Of a stretch of 64,000 nt of DNA, positions 9,434 through 17,852 are shown piece by piece. Numbering within the stretch: the stretch's first letter is position 1; the number at the start of each line of letters is the position of its first letter. This DNA comes from Ensifer adhaerens (GTDB taxonomy: Bacteria; Pseudomonadota; Alphaproteobacteria; Rhizobiales; Rhizobiaceae), in contig NZ_PNFP01000015.1 in NCBI RefSeq assembly GCF_002940685.1, positions 124,001 to 188,000 on the forward strand, written 5' to 3'. The notes under the pieces were generated by a model, which saw nothing but the letters and a program-made list of their open reading frames with translations, was not told where the DNA came from and made no database searches. A program made the translations under genes and the position numbers.

Positions 9434-10627
9434 TTATCTCTCCACCAGGGCCATGCGGGCATTGAACCAGTTCATGAACAGCGATGTCGTCAGGCTCAGC
9501 GACAGGTAGACGATGATCCAGATCGTGACGATTTCGATCGACTGCCCCGTCTGGTTGAGGATCGTTCCGCCCACAGCCACGAGATCGGCGTAGCCGATGG
9601 CGACGGCGAGCGAGGAGTTCTTGGTGAGGTTCAGATACTGGCTTGTGAGCGGCGGAATGATGATCCGGAGCGCTTGCGGAACCACCACCAGCCGCGTCGT
9701 GAGGCCCGGGCGGACACCGAGCGCGTGCGCGGCTTCCGTCTGCCCCTTGGATACGCCGCGGATGCCGGCGCGCACGATTTCTGCGATGAAGGCGGCCGTG
9801 TAGAACGAAAGCGCCAGGAACAGCGACAGGAATTCCGGGCCGATGACCGAGCCGCCGGTGAGGTTGAACTTGCCGGCGACGGGGACGTCGAACGTGATCG
9901 GCGATCCCGTGGCAAGGAAGACCAGCAAGGGCAGGCCGATTATCAGGCCGACTGACGACCAAAGAACCGGGAAACGCTGTCCGGTAGCCTCCTGCTTCTT
10001 GCGCGCATAGCGTGCCAGGAGGAAGCTGGCGACGATCGCGAGGACAAGGGCAAGAACCGTGTACAGCGAGCCGTCGCCAAAGATCGGTTTGGGAAAGGCA
10101 AGGCCGCGGTTGTTGAGGAACATGTTGAACGGCAGGGCTGCCGATTCACGCGGCTGCGGCAAAATAGCCAGGACGCCGCTGTACCAGAAGAAGATGACCA
10201 GCAGCGGCGGGATGTTGCGGAAAATCTCGACATAGGCGAGCGACAGCTTGGCGATCAGCCAGTTGTGCGACAGGCGGCCGATACCGACTGCAAAGCCGAT
10301 GATGGTGGCGGTGAAAATACCGCAGACGGCGACCAGCAATGTGTTGAGCAGGCCGACGACAAGCGCGCGCTGATAGGTGGAATCGCTGGTATAGGCGATC
10401 AGCGACTGCCCGACGTCAAAGCCGGCGCGTCCATTCAGGAAGCCGTAGCCGGAAGCGATATTCGCCCGTTTGAGATTCTCGATCGTGTTGTCGGCCACCC
10501 AATAGACGAAGGCCCCGAGTAGGACGACGGTGATGACCTGATAAAAGATGCCGCGGACCTGCGGGTCGTTGATGATCGACCCGGACGGTTTCGATTTCTC
10601 AGGCGTAGTTGTGACGCCAATCGCCAT
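9434..10627 (-). CDS. aapQ: General L-amino acid ABC transporter, permease AapQ
   Basis: The 397-residue polytopic permease is the partner of AapM. The EAA-like loop reads [18 protein letters not shown] and is followed by the conserved [14 protein letters not shown] segment. The start at [11 protein letters not shown] is preceded by an AAAGAGG ribosome site at good spacing; an upstream GTG in frame (10651) is less likely because it would use the ribosome site as coding sequence. It is separated from aapJ by 93 bp containing two strong hairpins, which probably set a lower expression of the permease than of the binding protein. Confidence 0.94.
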   Translation of the reverse strand: MAIGVTTTPEKSKPSGSIINDPQVRGIFYQVITVVLLGAFVYWVADNTIENLKRANIASGYGFLNGRAGFDVGQSLIAYTSDSTYQRALVVGLLNTLLVAVCGIFTATIIGFAVGIGRLSHNWLIAKLSLAYVEIFRNIPPLLVIFFWYSGVLAILPQPRESAALPFNMFLNNRGLAFPKPIFGDGSLYTVLALVLAIVASFLLARYARKKQEATGQRFPVLWSSVGLIIGLPLLVFLATGSPITFDVPVAGKFNLTGGSVIGPEFLSLFLALSFYTAAFIAEIVRAGIRGVSKGQTEAAHALGVRPGLTTRLVVVPQALRIIIPPLTSQYLNLTKNSSLAVAIGYADLVAVGGTILNQTGQSIEIVTIWIIVYLSLSLTTSLFMNWFNARMALVER

Positions 10628-10648
10628 GCAATGCCTCTTTCCCCTTTT

Positions 10649-10702
10649 CACCCTTATGGGTGTTTTTATCGTTGGGATGGGGAAGCGGTTGTCCGCTTCC
10701 CC
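10649..10702 (-). promoter_or_regulatory. Two intercistronic hairpins between aapJ and aapQ
   Basis: A perfect 10-bp inverted repeat (GGGGAAGCGG at 10679-10688, CCGCTTCCCC at 10693-10702, 4-base loop) and a second perfect 5-bp repeat (CACCC at 10649-10653, GGGTG at 10658-10662) sit in the 93-bp gap. In aap transcript sense neither is followed by a clear T-run, so a 3' stabiliser or partial processing/attenuation site after aapJ is more likely than a full terminator. High binding-protein to permease ratio through such hairpins is known for other ABC operons; here it is inferred. Confidence 0.6.
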
Positions 10703-10720
10703 TGGTCGTGTCGGCTCGCC

Positions 10721-11746
10721 TTAGCGGACCGGCGGAGCGTACTGGATGCCGCCCTTGTTCCACAGCGCGTTGAGGCCGCGCTCGATCTTGAGCGGGCTGC
10801 CGGCGCCGATGTTGCGATCGAAGACTTCGCCGTAGTTGCCGACGGCCTTGATCACGTTCACGGCCCACTCGTTGGTGAGGCCAAGGTCGGTGCCGATCTT
10901 GGTGTCGGCCTCGACGCCGAGGAAGCGCTGAACGTCCGGGTTGGTGGACTTCTTCATTTCTTCGACGTTGGCCTGGGTGATGCCGAATTCTTCAGCCTGG
11001 ATCAGGGCGTAGTGGGTCCAGCTGACGATATCGAACCACTGGTCGTCGCCCTGGCGCACGGCCGGGCCGAGCGGCTCCTTCGAGATGATTTCCGGAAGGA
11101 TCATGTGATCGTCCGGCTTCGACAGCGTCAGACGCAGCGAATAGAGGCCGGACTGGTCGGTCGTGTAAACGTCGCAACGGCCGGCGTCATAGGCGGCGTT
11201 GACTTCTTCAAGCTTCTCGAAGACGACCGGATTGTACTGCAGGTTGTTCGACTTGAAGTAGTCGGCGAGGTTGAGTTCGGTGGTGGTGCCCGTCTGCACG
11301 CAGACAGCCGCGCCCGAAAGCTCCAGCGCCGATTTCACGTTCAGGCTCTTGCGAACCATGAAGCCCTGGCCGTCATAATAGTTGACCGGGCGGAAGTTGA
11401 AGCCGAGCGCGGTGTCGCGGTTGATCGTCCAGGTGGTGTTACGGGCAAGTACGTCGACTTCGCCCGACTGCAGCGCCGGGAAGCGTTCCTTGGCGGAGGT
11501 CGGCGTGTACTTCACCTTGCTGCCATCCGCGAAGATCGCGGCGGCGATTGCCTTGCAGTAGTCTACGTCGAAGCCGCTCCAGTTGCCCGAAGCGTCGGGC
11601 GCTGCAAAGCCGGCGAGGCCGGTGTTCACGCCGCACTGGACGAAGCCCTTTGCCTTGACGTCATCAAGAGTAGCGCCCGAAGCCGCCTGTGTGCCAATCC
11701 CCATGACAGCGGCGCCAACGAGAGCTGTCAGAATTCTTTTTGCCAT
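10721..11746 (-). CDS. aapJ: General L-amino acid ABC transporter, periplasmic binding protein AapJ
   Basis: The 341-residue solute-binding protein has a signal peptide (MAKRILTALVGAAVMGIG, probable cut after ASG/ATL near residue 25). The body starts TLDDVKAKGFVQCGVNTG, and the family-3 binding-protein signature lies in GFDVDYCKAIAAAIF. Paired Cys residues (for example in CGVNTG and DYCKAIA) could form disulfides. It heads the aapJQMP operon and faces metC divergently across 340 bp. Periplasmic amino-acid capture for AapQMP is the established role. Confidence 0.95.
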   Translation of the reverse strand: MAKRILTALVGAAVMGIGTQAASGATLDDVKAKGFVQCGVNTGLAGFAAPDASGNWSGFDVDYCKAIAAAIFADGSKVKYTPTSAKERFPALQSGEVDVLARNTTWTINRDTALGFNFRPVNYYDGQGFMVRKSLNVKSALELSGAAVCVQTGTTTELNLADYFKSNNLQYNPVVFEKLEEVNAAYDAGRCDVYTTDQSGLYSLRLTLSKPDDHMILPEIISKEPLGPAVRQGDDQWFDIVSWTHYALIQAEEFGITQANVEEMKKSTNPDVQRFLGVEADTKIGTDLGLTNEWAVNVIKAVGNYGEVFDRNIGAGSPLKIERGLNALWNKGGIQYAPPVR

Positions 11747-12086
11747 TTTTAGAACCTTTTTCTGTTGTCGTTAGTTCCAGTCTGCACCGGCGCGTCTCCC
11801 AGCGCGGTGAGCCTCCGCCACCCTCCTGGCGCGAGTGTCGGCTATCTCATGCTCAAATTCCATGAGGGTCAAGAGAGGCCGCCGATTTTCTGGTTTTGCA
11901 TGTGAAAAACTCGAAACAAGCCAGAAAGTTAGGCAGATTTTGGGGGTGAAAGGCACGCTCTGGCGGAAAAATCGTCAGAAGGCGCCTGGCAACGGCCAAA
12001 ACGACGCTTCTTGATTTTTGCCACTTGACCGCGATTGAGGCTCGTTCGAAGAGTTTCGCATTCGAAATCTACAAGCGGAATGAGCA
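11747..12086. other. Divergent intergenic region between aapJ and metC
   Basis: 340 bp without a supported gene. It holds the aapJ leader and the candidate aapJ promoter (11844-11872), then AT-richer sequence around 11880-12020. Close to metC there is a TTGACC hexamer at 12025-12030 and a TTCGCATTCGAA imperfect palindrome at about 12054-12065, either of which could belong to a metC promoter or operator. No Rfam-like riboswitch fold is evident to me. Confidence 0.6.
11844..11872 (-). promoter_or_regulatory. Candidate sigma-70-type promoter of the aap operon
   Basis: Read on the minus strand, TTGACC (11872-11867) is followed 17 bases later by TGAGAT (11849-11844). The -35 is a five-of-six match and the -10 is weak. 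It lies about 100 bp upstream of the aapJ start. No start-site data are visible. Confidence 0.35.
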
Positions 12087-13277
12087 ATGGCAGACAGTGG
12101 CAATGTGAACGACAAGGCAGGTATCAACACGCGTCTCGCCCACAGCGGTAACAATCCCTCCGACTATTTCGGCTTCGTCAACCCGCCGGTGGTACACGCC
12201 TCCACGGTGCTGTTCCCGAACGCCAGGACCATGGAGACGCGGGCGCAGAAATACACCTACGGCACGCGCGGAACGCCGACGACCGATGCGCTCTGCGATG
12301 CCATCAACGAGCTCGAAGGTTCCGCCGGAACGATCCTCGTTCCCTCGGGGCTGGCTGCCGTCACGGTGCCGTTCCTTGCCTATCTCTCGGCCGGCGACCA
12401 CGCCCTGATCGTCGATTCGGTTTATTTCCCGACGCGCCACTTCTGCGACACAATGCTGAAGCGTCTCGGGGTCACGGTCGAATACTACGATCCGATGATC
12501 GGTGCCGCGATCGAGAGCCTGATCCGCCCGAACACGCGTCTGGTGCATACCGAGGCGCCGGGCTCGAACACGTTCGAAATGCAGGACATTCGGGCCATCG
12601 CCGACGCCGCCCATCGTCACGGCTGCATCGTCACGATGGACAATACCTGGGCGACCCCCGTCTATTTCAAGCCGCTCGATCACGGCGTCGACGTGTCCAT
12701 CCATGCGGCGACCAAATATCCGTCCGGTCATTCGGACGTGCTCTTCGGCACCGTTTCGGCCAACGCCGAGCACTGGCCGGCCCTGACCGAGGCGATGGTG
12801 ACGCTCGGCGTCTGCGTTTCGCCCGATGACAGCTATCAGATCCTGCGCGGCCTGCGCACCATGGGCATCCGCCTCGAACGGCACCAGGAGAGCGCGCTTG
12901 CCCTTGCGAGATGGCTGGAAACGCGCGACGAGGTCGCCCGCGTCCTGCATCCGGCCCTGCCGAGTTTCCCGGGGCACGAGCTCTGGAAGCGCGACTTCAC
13001 CGGCGCAAGCGGCATCTTCTCCTTCGTCCTGAAGGCGCAGAGCCCCGACCGCTTCAAGGCCAAGGCGCATGCGTTCCTTGATGCGCTGAAATTGTTCGGG
13101 CTCGGTTATTCCTGGGGCGGCTTCGAAAGCCTGGCCGTCCATGTCGGTCTCGGTGACCGCAAGGTGGCGCTGGCCCCGACCGAGGGACCGGTCCTGCGCC
13201 TGCAGATCGGCCTTGAGGATGTGCCGGACATCCGCCGCGACATAGAAGCGGGCCTGGCGGCGGCGAACGCCGTTTGA
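12087..13277 (+). CDS. metC: Cystathionine beta-lyase MetC (PLP-dependent)
   Basis: This 396-residue Cys/Met-metabolism PLP enzyme cleaves cystathionine to homocysteine, pyruvate and ammonia. The Schiff-base lysine is K210 in HAATKYPSGHSD. The phosphate-binding YGTRGTPTTDAL segment and VTMDNTWATP aspartate segment are typical of this family, and the length matches. It is divergent from the aap operon, an arrangement I recall from rhizobia. Distinguishing beta-lyase from gamma-synthase-type relatives rests on the overall pattern (NTWATP, SGHSD), so the exact substrate is slightly less certain than the fold. Confidence 0.9.
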   Translation: MADSGNVNDKAGINTRLAHSGNNPSDYFGFVNPPVVHASTVLFPNARTMETRAQKYTYGTRGTPTTDALCDAINELEGSAGTILVPSGLAAVTVPFLAYLSAGDHALIVDSVYFPTRHFCDTMLKRLGVTVEYYDPMIGAAIESLIRPNTRLVHTEAPGSNTFEMQDIRAIADAAHRHGCIVTMDNTWATPVYFKPLDHGVDVSIHAATKYPSGHSDVLFGTVSANAEHWPALTEAMVTLGVCVSPDDSYQILRGLRTMGIRLERHQESALALARWLETRDEVARVLHPALPSFPGHELWKRDFTGASGIFSFVLKAQSPDRFKAKAHAFLDALKLFGLGYSWGGFESLAVHVGLGDRKVALAPTEGPVLRLQIGLEDVPDIRRDIEAGLAAANAV

Positions 13278-13293
13278 CGAAGGCAATGACGGG

Positions 13294-13323
13294 CGCCGCG
13301 GTCATCCGCGGCGTCTCGCTTTT
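13294..13323 (+). terminator. Terminator downstream of metC
   Basis: An 8-bp perfect stem (CGCCGCGG / CCGCGGCG, loop TCAT) is followed by TCTCGCTTTT. It lies 16 bp after the metC stop and before the convergent monooxygenase gene. Confidence 0.65.
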
Positions 13324-13377
13324 CGGGGCCAGGTCTTGGAGCTTGGTGGGGCAATCGCGGCGGATGCCGGCGGCTTC

Positions 13378-14544
13378 TCAGCGCAACGGCGCCCCATAGC
13401 CATAAAGCCAGTCGAGGTCGGCCGCGAGCGCGTCGGGACCTTTCAGTTTCAGCACCATGTCGCGGCCGATACGGACCGGGCCGCGGGCGTGATAGGCAAA
13501 ATGGTTGAACGCCGCGCGGCGGCGGACGCGCGCGATGCGAGGGCGGCGTTCCGCTTCGAATTTCTGCAGCGCATCCGCGACGCTGACGTTTTCGGACAGG
13601 CTGGCCGCAAGCGCAAACGCATCCTCGATGGCCATGGCCGCACCCTGCGCCGCAAAGGGCGTCATCGCATGGGCCGCGTCACCGATCAGCACGGTCTTCG
13701 TTCCATCCTGCCACGCGCCGTCGTCGACGGTGCAGAGCGGCCAATAGGTGGGCGCCGCAGCCTTTTTAAGAAGCGAGCGAATGCCGGCGTTCCAGTCCGC
13801 GAAGGCGTTCAGGCAATCCTGGCGCCGCTCGTCGGAATCCTTTCCGACCCACACCGCGTCGGTCTCCTTGCCCTCGATAATGGCGACGAGATTGAAACCG
13901 CCGGCGTCCCGCAAGGGGTAGGCGACGAGATGGGCGCGAGGCCCGAGGAAGGCGGTGACCTGCTCGCTGTTGAGAACGCCTGCGGCCATGTCGCTCGCAA
14001 GCGTCATGCGCCAGGCGATGTTGCCGGAAAAGCGGATACGCCCGGCGCCGGGCACGGCCTCGCGCAGCCGCGACCAGATGCCGTCGGCGCCGATGATGAT
14101 GTGCGGCAGGTGTCCCGTCACCGCAGCGATCGTCTGTTCGTCGGGCTTGCCGATTTCGCGTCCGAGGTGGAGGCGGCAACGCGGTTCAGATTGAACGGCG
14201 GCCAGCAGGATTCTCTGAAGGCTGGCCCGGTGCAGGACGGCATAGGGCGCATGCCAGCGGCGGCGTGCGAAGGCGCCTGCCGACACGCTGGCAAGCGCAC
14301 GCAAGGAGCGGCCGTCAACGAGCCCGATGCGCTCGGGTTCCGTCCATACGCCTTCAAGCTGCGAAAGCAGGCCGAGTTCGATGAGGATGCGGGAGGCGTT
14401 GGGAGAGAGCTGAAGGCCGGCGCCGACCTCGGTCAGCGCCGTCGCCCGCTCGATGATGTCGACTTCGAAGCCGCGTCGGGCAAGGCACAAGGCAGCCGTA
14501 AGCCCGGCGATGCCGGCGCCGATGATCGCGACCGGGCGCGACAT
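13378..14544 (-). CDS. FAD-dependent monooxygenase (salicylate hydroxylase/UbiH-like)
   Basis: A 388-residue class A flavoprotein hydroxylase. The dinucleotide-binding GAGIAG (residues 9-14) is followed by the FAD ribose Glu in DIIERA. The NAD(P)H/FAD DG motif is in IIGADGIWSRLREAV, and the second FAD motif GD is in VLIGDAAHAMTPFAAQG with the following AIEDAFALA helix. Such enzymes hydroxylate aromatic or quinone-type substrates; the substrate cannot be read from sequence. It starts 9 bp after the stop of the small zinc protein gene and is likely cotranscribed with it. It converges on metC. Confidence 0.85.
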   Translation of the reverse strand: MSRPVAIIGAGIAGLTAALCLARRGFEVDIIERATALTEVGAGLQLSPNASRILIELGLLSQLEGVWTEPERIGLVDGRSLRALASVSAGAFARRRWHAPYAVLHRASLQRILLAAVQSEPRCRLHLGREIGKPDEQTIAAVTGHLPHIIIGADGIWSRLREAVPGAGRIRFSGNIAWRMTLASDMAAGVLNSEQVTAFLGPRAHLVAYPLRDAGGFNLVAIIEGKETDAVWVGKDSDERRQDCLNAFADWNAGIRSLLKKAAAPTYWPLCTVDDGAWQDGTKTVLIGDAAHAMTPFAAQGAAMAIEDAFALAASLSENVSVADALQKFEAERRPRIARVRRRAAFNHFAYHARGPVRIGRDMVLKLKGPDALAADLDWLYGYGAPLR

Positions 14545-14553
14545 CGAGGCTTG

Positions 14554-14799
14554 TCAGGCGGCTTTGTGGGCGAACAGGCAGCCGGGGGGATTGGTTTCGG
14601 TCGCCTTCAGCTTCGGATTGTAGCGGTAGAGCGTCGAGCAGTAGGAGCAGACCTTCTCGTTGTCGTCACCCATGTCGATGAAGATATGCGGGTGATCGTA
14701 GGGAACGGATGCGCCGGTGCACATGAATTCCTTGACGCCGATTTCGACTGCCTGATGTCCGCCGTCATTCTGGAAGTGGGGGATGCTGTGGCCGGCCAT
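14554..14799 (-). CDS. Small zinc-finger protein of the CHCC/NDUFS6 type
   Basis: An 81-residue protein with four probable zinc ligands: C27, H36, C51 and C54 (C-x8-H-x14-C-x2-C, with VCSYCS at the end). Mitochondrial complex I subunit NDUFS6 has the same ligand order and near-identical spacing, and alphaproteobacterial homologues are considered complex I accessory or assembly subunits. The surrounding EFMCTGAS and HIFIDMGDDNEKV segments fit that family. It is not near nuo genes but upstream of an FAD monooxygenase in the same orientation. The start at 14799 gives a complete family-length protein. Confidence 0.85.
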   Translation of the reverse strand: MAGHSIPHFQNDGGHQAVEIGVKEFMCTGASVPYDHPHIFIDMGDDNEKVCSYCSTLYRYNPKLKATETNPPGCLFAHKAA

Positions 14800-14973
14800 G
14801 TCATGCTCCGATGAATGCAAGTCTGAGAGGTCAAATTTGGCGGCACCATAGTCAGCTTTGCCGGAAATGTGTAGCGGCAAAGCTGCCGCAGCTGTGGTTT
14901 TTGCCGGTGCGGGGTTTCGCCCGCCAAAGCGACGAACTAGGTTGCGCCGGATCGATATGCCGAGGATGAATAG

Positions 14974-15759
14974 ATGGATCTCAACCCGCCGCCGTTTTCC
15001 CGCTTCAATCATGACGGTCTGGAGATCGCCTTTTTCGATGAGGGCGACCCGTCCGGTGCGCCCATCCTGCTCATCCACGGTTTTGCCTCCAGCGCCAACG
15101 TCAACTGGGTGTTTCCGGGCTGGTTGAAGACCTTGGGCGATGCCGGCTATCGCGTCATCGCCCTCGACAATCGCGGCCATGGCAAGAGCAGCAAGCCCTA
15201 CGATCCGGAGCTCTATCATCCGCAGCAGATGGCGGGCGACGCAGTCGCGCTGCTCGACCATCTCGGCATCGCCGAGGCCCATGTGATGGGCTATTCGATG
15301 GGCGCGCGCATCTCCGCCTTCATGGCGCTCGCGCATCCGCATCGCGTGCGTTCCCTCATCTTCGGCGGTCTCGGTATCGGCATGGTGACGGGAGTGGGGG
15401 ACTGGGACCCGATCGCCGACGCGCTGGTGGCGCCGTCGCTCGATGACGTGAGCCATGCCCGCGGCCGCATGTTCCGCGCCTTTGCCGACCAGACCAAGAG
15501 CGATCGGCAGGCACTTGCGGCCTGTATCTCGACCTCGCGGGATCTGCTGACGCCGCAGGATATGGCGCGCATCGAACAGCCGACGCTGATCGGCGTCGGG
15601 ACGACCGACGACATCGCCGGATCGGCGGAGGAACTGGCGGCGCTGATGCCGGATGCGCGTGCGCTCGACATTCCCGGCCGGGACCACATGCTTGCCGTCG
15701 GCGACCGGGTTTTCAAGAAAGCGGCGCTCGAATTTCTGGCAGAAATCGATCGCGCCTAG
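14974..15759 (+). CDS. Alpha/beta-fold hydrolase
   Basis: 261 residues. The oxyanion segment is LLIHGFASS, the nucleophile elbow is GYSMG with S108, and the candidate catalytic His is in IPGRDHMLAVGD near the end. NRGHGKSSKP is typical of epoxide-hydrolase/esterase-like members. The substrate is unknown. It is transcribed divergently from the zinc-protein/monooxygenase pair across about 175 bp, so a shared regulatory region is possible. Confidence 0.85.
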   Translation: MDLNPPPFSRFNHDGLEIAFFDEGDPSGAPILLIHGFASSANVNWVFPGWLKTLGDAGYRVIALDNRGHGKSSKPYDPELYHPQQMAGDAVALLDHLGIAEAHVMGYSMGARISAFMALAHPHRVRSLIFGGLGIGMVTGVGDWDPIADALVAPSLDDVSHARGRMFRAFADQTKSDRQALAACISTSRDLLTPQDMARIEQPTLIGVGTTDDIAGSAEELAALMPDARALDIPGRDHMLAVGDRVFKKAALEFLAEIDRA

Positions 15760-15847
15760 CGGATCGTCATTGCCGGCAGACGCCATTTAAGTCACGCCTG
15801 ATTTCCCCTATAGTGATGGCAGGCACGGACAAGGAAGGAGAGCGACG

Positions 15848-16675
15848 ATGGTCGCCAAGACCGAACTTCGCCAGGCAGAAGCGCTGCAGGTGATGGACCC
15901 GATCTGGAATAGCCTGCGCGAAGAAGCCCGCGTGGCCGCCGAGCAGGATCCCATGCTTGCGGCCTTCCTCTATTCCACCGTGGTCAACCAGCATTCCCTC
16001 GAAGAAAGCGTGATCTACCGCATCTGCGAAAGGCTGGATCACCCCGATCTCCAGGCAAACCTGTTGCGCCAGACCTTCTGCGAGATGCTTGAGGACTGGT
16101 CGGAATGGGGCACTATTCTGCGCGTCGATATCCAGGCCGTTTACGACCGCGACCCCGCCTGCACCCGCTTCATCGAACCCGTGCTCTATTTCAAGGGCTT
16201 CCATGCGATCCAGACCCATCGCCTGGCGCACTGGCTGTTGAAGCGCGGCCGCAAGGATTTCGCCTTCTATCTGCAGAGCCGCGCGTCGAGCGTCTTCCAG
16301 ACGGACATCAACCCCGCCGCCCGCATCGGGCGGGGCATCTTCCTTGATCACGCCACCGGCCTTGTCGTCGGCGAGACGGCCGTCATCGGCGACAACGTCT
16401 CGATCCTGCATGGCGTGACGCTCGGCGGCACGGGCAAGGAAGGCAGCGACCGCCATCCGAAGATCGCTGATGGCGTGCTCATCGGTGCCGGCGCCAAGAT
16501 CCTCGGCAACATTCACATCGGGCACTGCTCGCGCGTCGCTGCCGGTTCGGTCGTGCTGAAACCGGTGCCGCCGAAGTCGACGGTCGCCGGAGTCCCGGCA
16601 AAGGTCGTGGGCGAAGCCGGCTGTTCCGAGCCGTCGCGCCAGATGGACCAGATCCTTGCCAGCTTCGACATCTGA
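15848..16675 (+). CDS. cysE: Serine O-acetyltransferase CysE
   Basis: A 275-residue enzyme that makes O-acetylserine from serine and acetyl-CoA, the first committed step of cysteine synthesis. The all-helical SAT N-terminal domain (residues 1-150, including WNSLREEAR) is followed by left-handed beta-helix repeats, with the family block LHGVTLGGTGKEGSDRHPKI and the VAAGSVVLKPVPPKSTVAGVPA end. An AAGGAGAG ribosome site is 5-10 bp upstream of the ATG. The C-terminal tail ending in DI matches the type that docks in cysteine synthase. Confidence 0.95.
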   Translation: MVAKTELRQAEALQVMDPIWNSLREEARVAAEQDPMLAAFLYSTVVNQHSLEESVIYRICERLDHPDLQANLLRQTFCEMLEDWSEWGTILRVDIQAVYDRDPACTRFIEPVLYFKGFHAIQTHRLAHWLLKRGRKDFAFYLQSRASSVFQTDINPAARIGRGIFLDHATGLVVGETAVIGDNVSILHGVTLGGTGKEGSDRHPKIADGVLIGAGAKILGNIHIGHCSRVAAGSVVLKPVPPKSTVAGVPAKVVGEAGCSEPSRQMDQILASFDI

Positions 16676-16773
16676 CATGCGGGAACCGGTGCGTAGCCTC
16701 TTTCGAGGGGTTTACACCCGCCGATGCAGCATGCGAGAAGCGCCGCACAGTTAAACGGCTACGGAGACGTGTT

Positions 16774-16977
16774 TTGAAGCCCGAAGAAATCCGCAAGCTT
16801 GAAGCCTATTTCAAGCGCACCTTCAATCAGCAGATGGTCGTCAAGGCTCGCCCGAAGAAGGACGAGTCCGCTGAAGTCTATCTCGGTGACGAGTTCCTCG
16901 GAGTTGTCTTCCGCGATGAGGAAGATGGCGAGCTTTCCTACAATTTCTCCATGGCGATCCTCGACATCGACCTCTAA
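16774..16977 (+). CDS. DUF3126-family small protein
   Basis: A 67-residue acidic/basic protein (EEIRKLEAYFKRTFN, then KKDESAEVYLGDEFLGV and DEEDGELSYNFSMAILDIDL). It matches the alphaproteobacterial DUF3126 family as I remember it; no function is established. The only plausible start is TTG at 16774, preceded by GGAG at 16763-16766. It is a single-gene unit ending at a strong terminator. Confidence 0.8.
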   Translation: MKPEEIRKLEAYFKRTFNQQMVVKARPKKDESAEVYLGDEFLGVVFRDEEDGELSYNFSMAILDIDL

Positions 16978-17003
16978 GGTCCGGCGCCGGAAGCCTTCAA
17001 TAT

Positions 17004-17036
17004 AAACCCCGAAAATCCCTAGGATTTTCGGGGTTT
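17004..17036. terminator. Strong terminator after the DUF3126 gene
   Basis: A 15-bp perfect stem (left arm 17004-17018, right arm 17022-17036; AAACCCCGAAAATCC with its complement) and a 3-base loop are followed by ATTGTTTTGGG. The A/T-rich flanks would let it work in both directions. Confidence 0.85.
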
Positions 17037-17189
17037 ATTGTTTTGGGTGAAATGTTGTTGTCTTGCTGGGCAATTGCTCGTCATCGCTCATCTTCTGGCT
17101 GCGGGGACGCGACAAGAATTTTTGCGTCGACCGGCGATATTTCATCAAGTTGTTGCATCTGTTGTATTTTATTGCGTCGCACACTTGTC

Positions 17190-17217
17190 TTGACTTTTTG
17201 TGCAGTGCACATAAACT
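17190..17217 (+). promoter_or_regulatory. Candidate promoter of the phasin gene
   Basis: TTGACT (17190-17195) is followed after 16 bases by TAAACT (17212-17217), about 40 bp upstream of the phasin ATG. A palindrome lies between the two hexamers (next entry). The region 17040-17190 upstream has no gene and is AT-richer than its surroundings, with several TTGC/GCA-type elements. Confidence 0.5.
17199..17211. promoter_or_regulatory. Perfect palindrome in the phasin promoter, candidate PhaR/AniA operator
   Basis: TGTGCA-G-TGCACA is a 6+1+6 perfect inverted repeat placed between the -35 and -10 hexamers, where a repressor would block RNA polymerase. PhaR repressors of polyhydroxybutyrate bacteria bind TGC...GCA-type palindromes at phasin promoters (from memory). 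A looser TTGCGTCGCA element lies about 20 bases upstream. Confidence 0.5.
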
Positions 17218-17255
17218 GAAGCCTTCAGATCAGGCCGTCACCAAGGAGACACCGG

Positions 17256-17612
17256 ATGTTCAACTTCGATGATGCAAACAAGAAGAGCAAGGAAGCCATT
17301 GACGTGGCTGTAAAGAGCTATTCCGCTTGGACCAAGGGTCTCCAGGCTATCGCGACCGAAGCCGCCGACTATTCCAAGAAGTCCTTCGAAGAAGGCGTGG
17401 CGCATGTCGAAAAGCTGACCAGCGTCAAGAGCGTTGAGGCTGCTTTCGAACTGCAGACCAACTTCGTGAAGTCGAGCTACGAAGGCTTCGTCGCCGAAGC
17501 GACCAAGCTCGGCGAAATGTATGCCGACCTCGCCAAGGATGCTTACAAGCCCTACGAGGCGCCGGTTGCCAAGGCAACGGCAGCAGTCAAGGCCGCCGCT
17601 GCAGCAGCCTGA
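17256..17612 (+). CDS. phaP: Phasin family protein (polyhydroxyalkanoate granule-associated)
   Basis: A 118-residue amphipathic helical protein with no membrane segment or signal peptide. It has the phasin pattern: SYSAWTKGLQAIATEAADYSKKSFEEG, then VEKLTSVKSVEAAFELQ and FVKSSYEGFVAEATKLGEMYADLAKDAYKP, ending in an Ala-rich tail. Phasins coat polyhydroxybutyrate granules and control their size. An AGGAGA ribosome site precedes the ATG. It is flanked by terminators on both sides, so it is monocistronic, and a promoter-overlapping palindrome suggests repression when granules are absent. Confidence 0.93.
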   Translation: MFNFDDANKKSKEAIDVAVKSYSAWTKGLQAIATEAADYSKKSFEEGVAHVEKLTSVKSVEAAFELQTNFVKSSYEGFVAEATKLGEMYADLAKDAYKPYEAPVAKATAAVKAAAAAA

Positions 17613-17640
17613 TCCCCGGCTAAAACAAACTCCGAATAAA

Positions 17641-17680
17641 AAGGCCGGTCGCAGCGCTTGCGACCGGCCTTTTTGTTTTT
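17641..17680 (+). terminator. Terminator after the phasin gene
   Basis: A 12-bp perfect stem (AAGGCCGGTCGC 17641-17652, GCGACCGGCCTT 17660-17671) with a 7-base loop is preceded by an A-run and followed by TTTGTTTTT. Confidence 0.92.
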
Positions 17681-17852
17681 CGCATAAGCTGTGCGCAGCC
17701 CAAAGAAAGTTGATCAATCTTGCGAGCCAACGTGCGATTATGATTGCAGTGTGTTGGTTCGGTCTTAAAATCTGAAAACGAACCATTAGATAAAGGGCAA
17801 GCAGGCTGCGGCCGCGTTCGATGGGTCGCTGCTGTACAAGGAACTGACAAGA

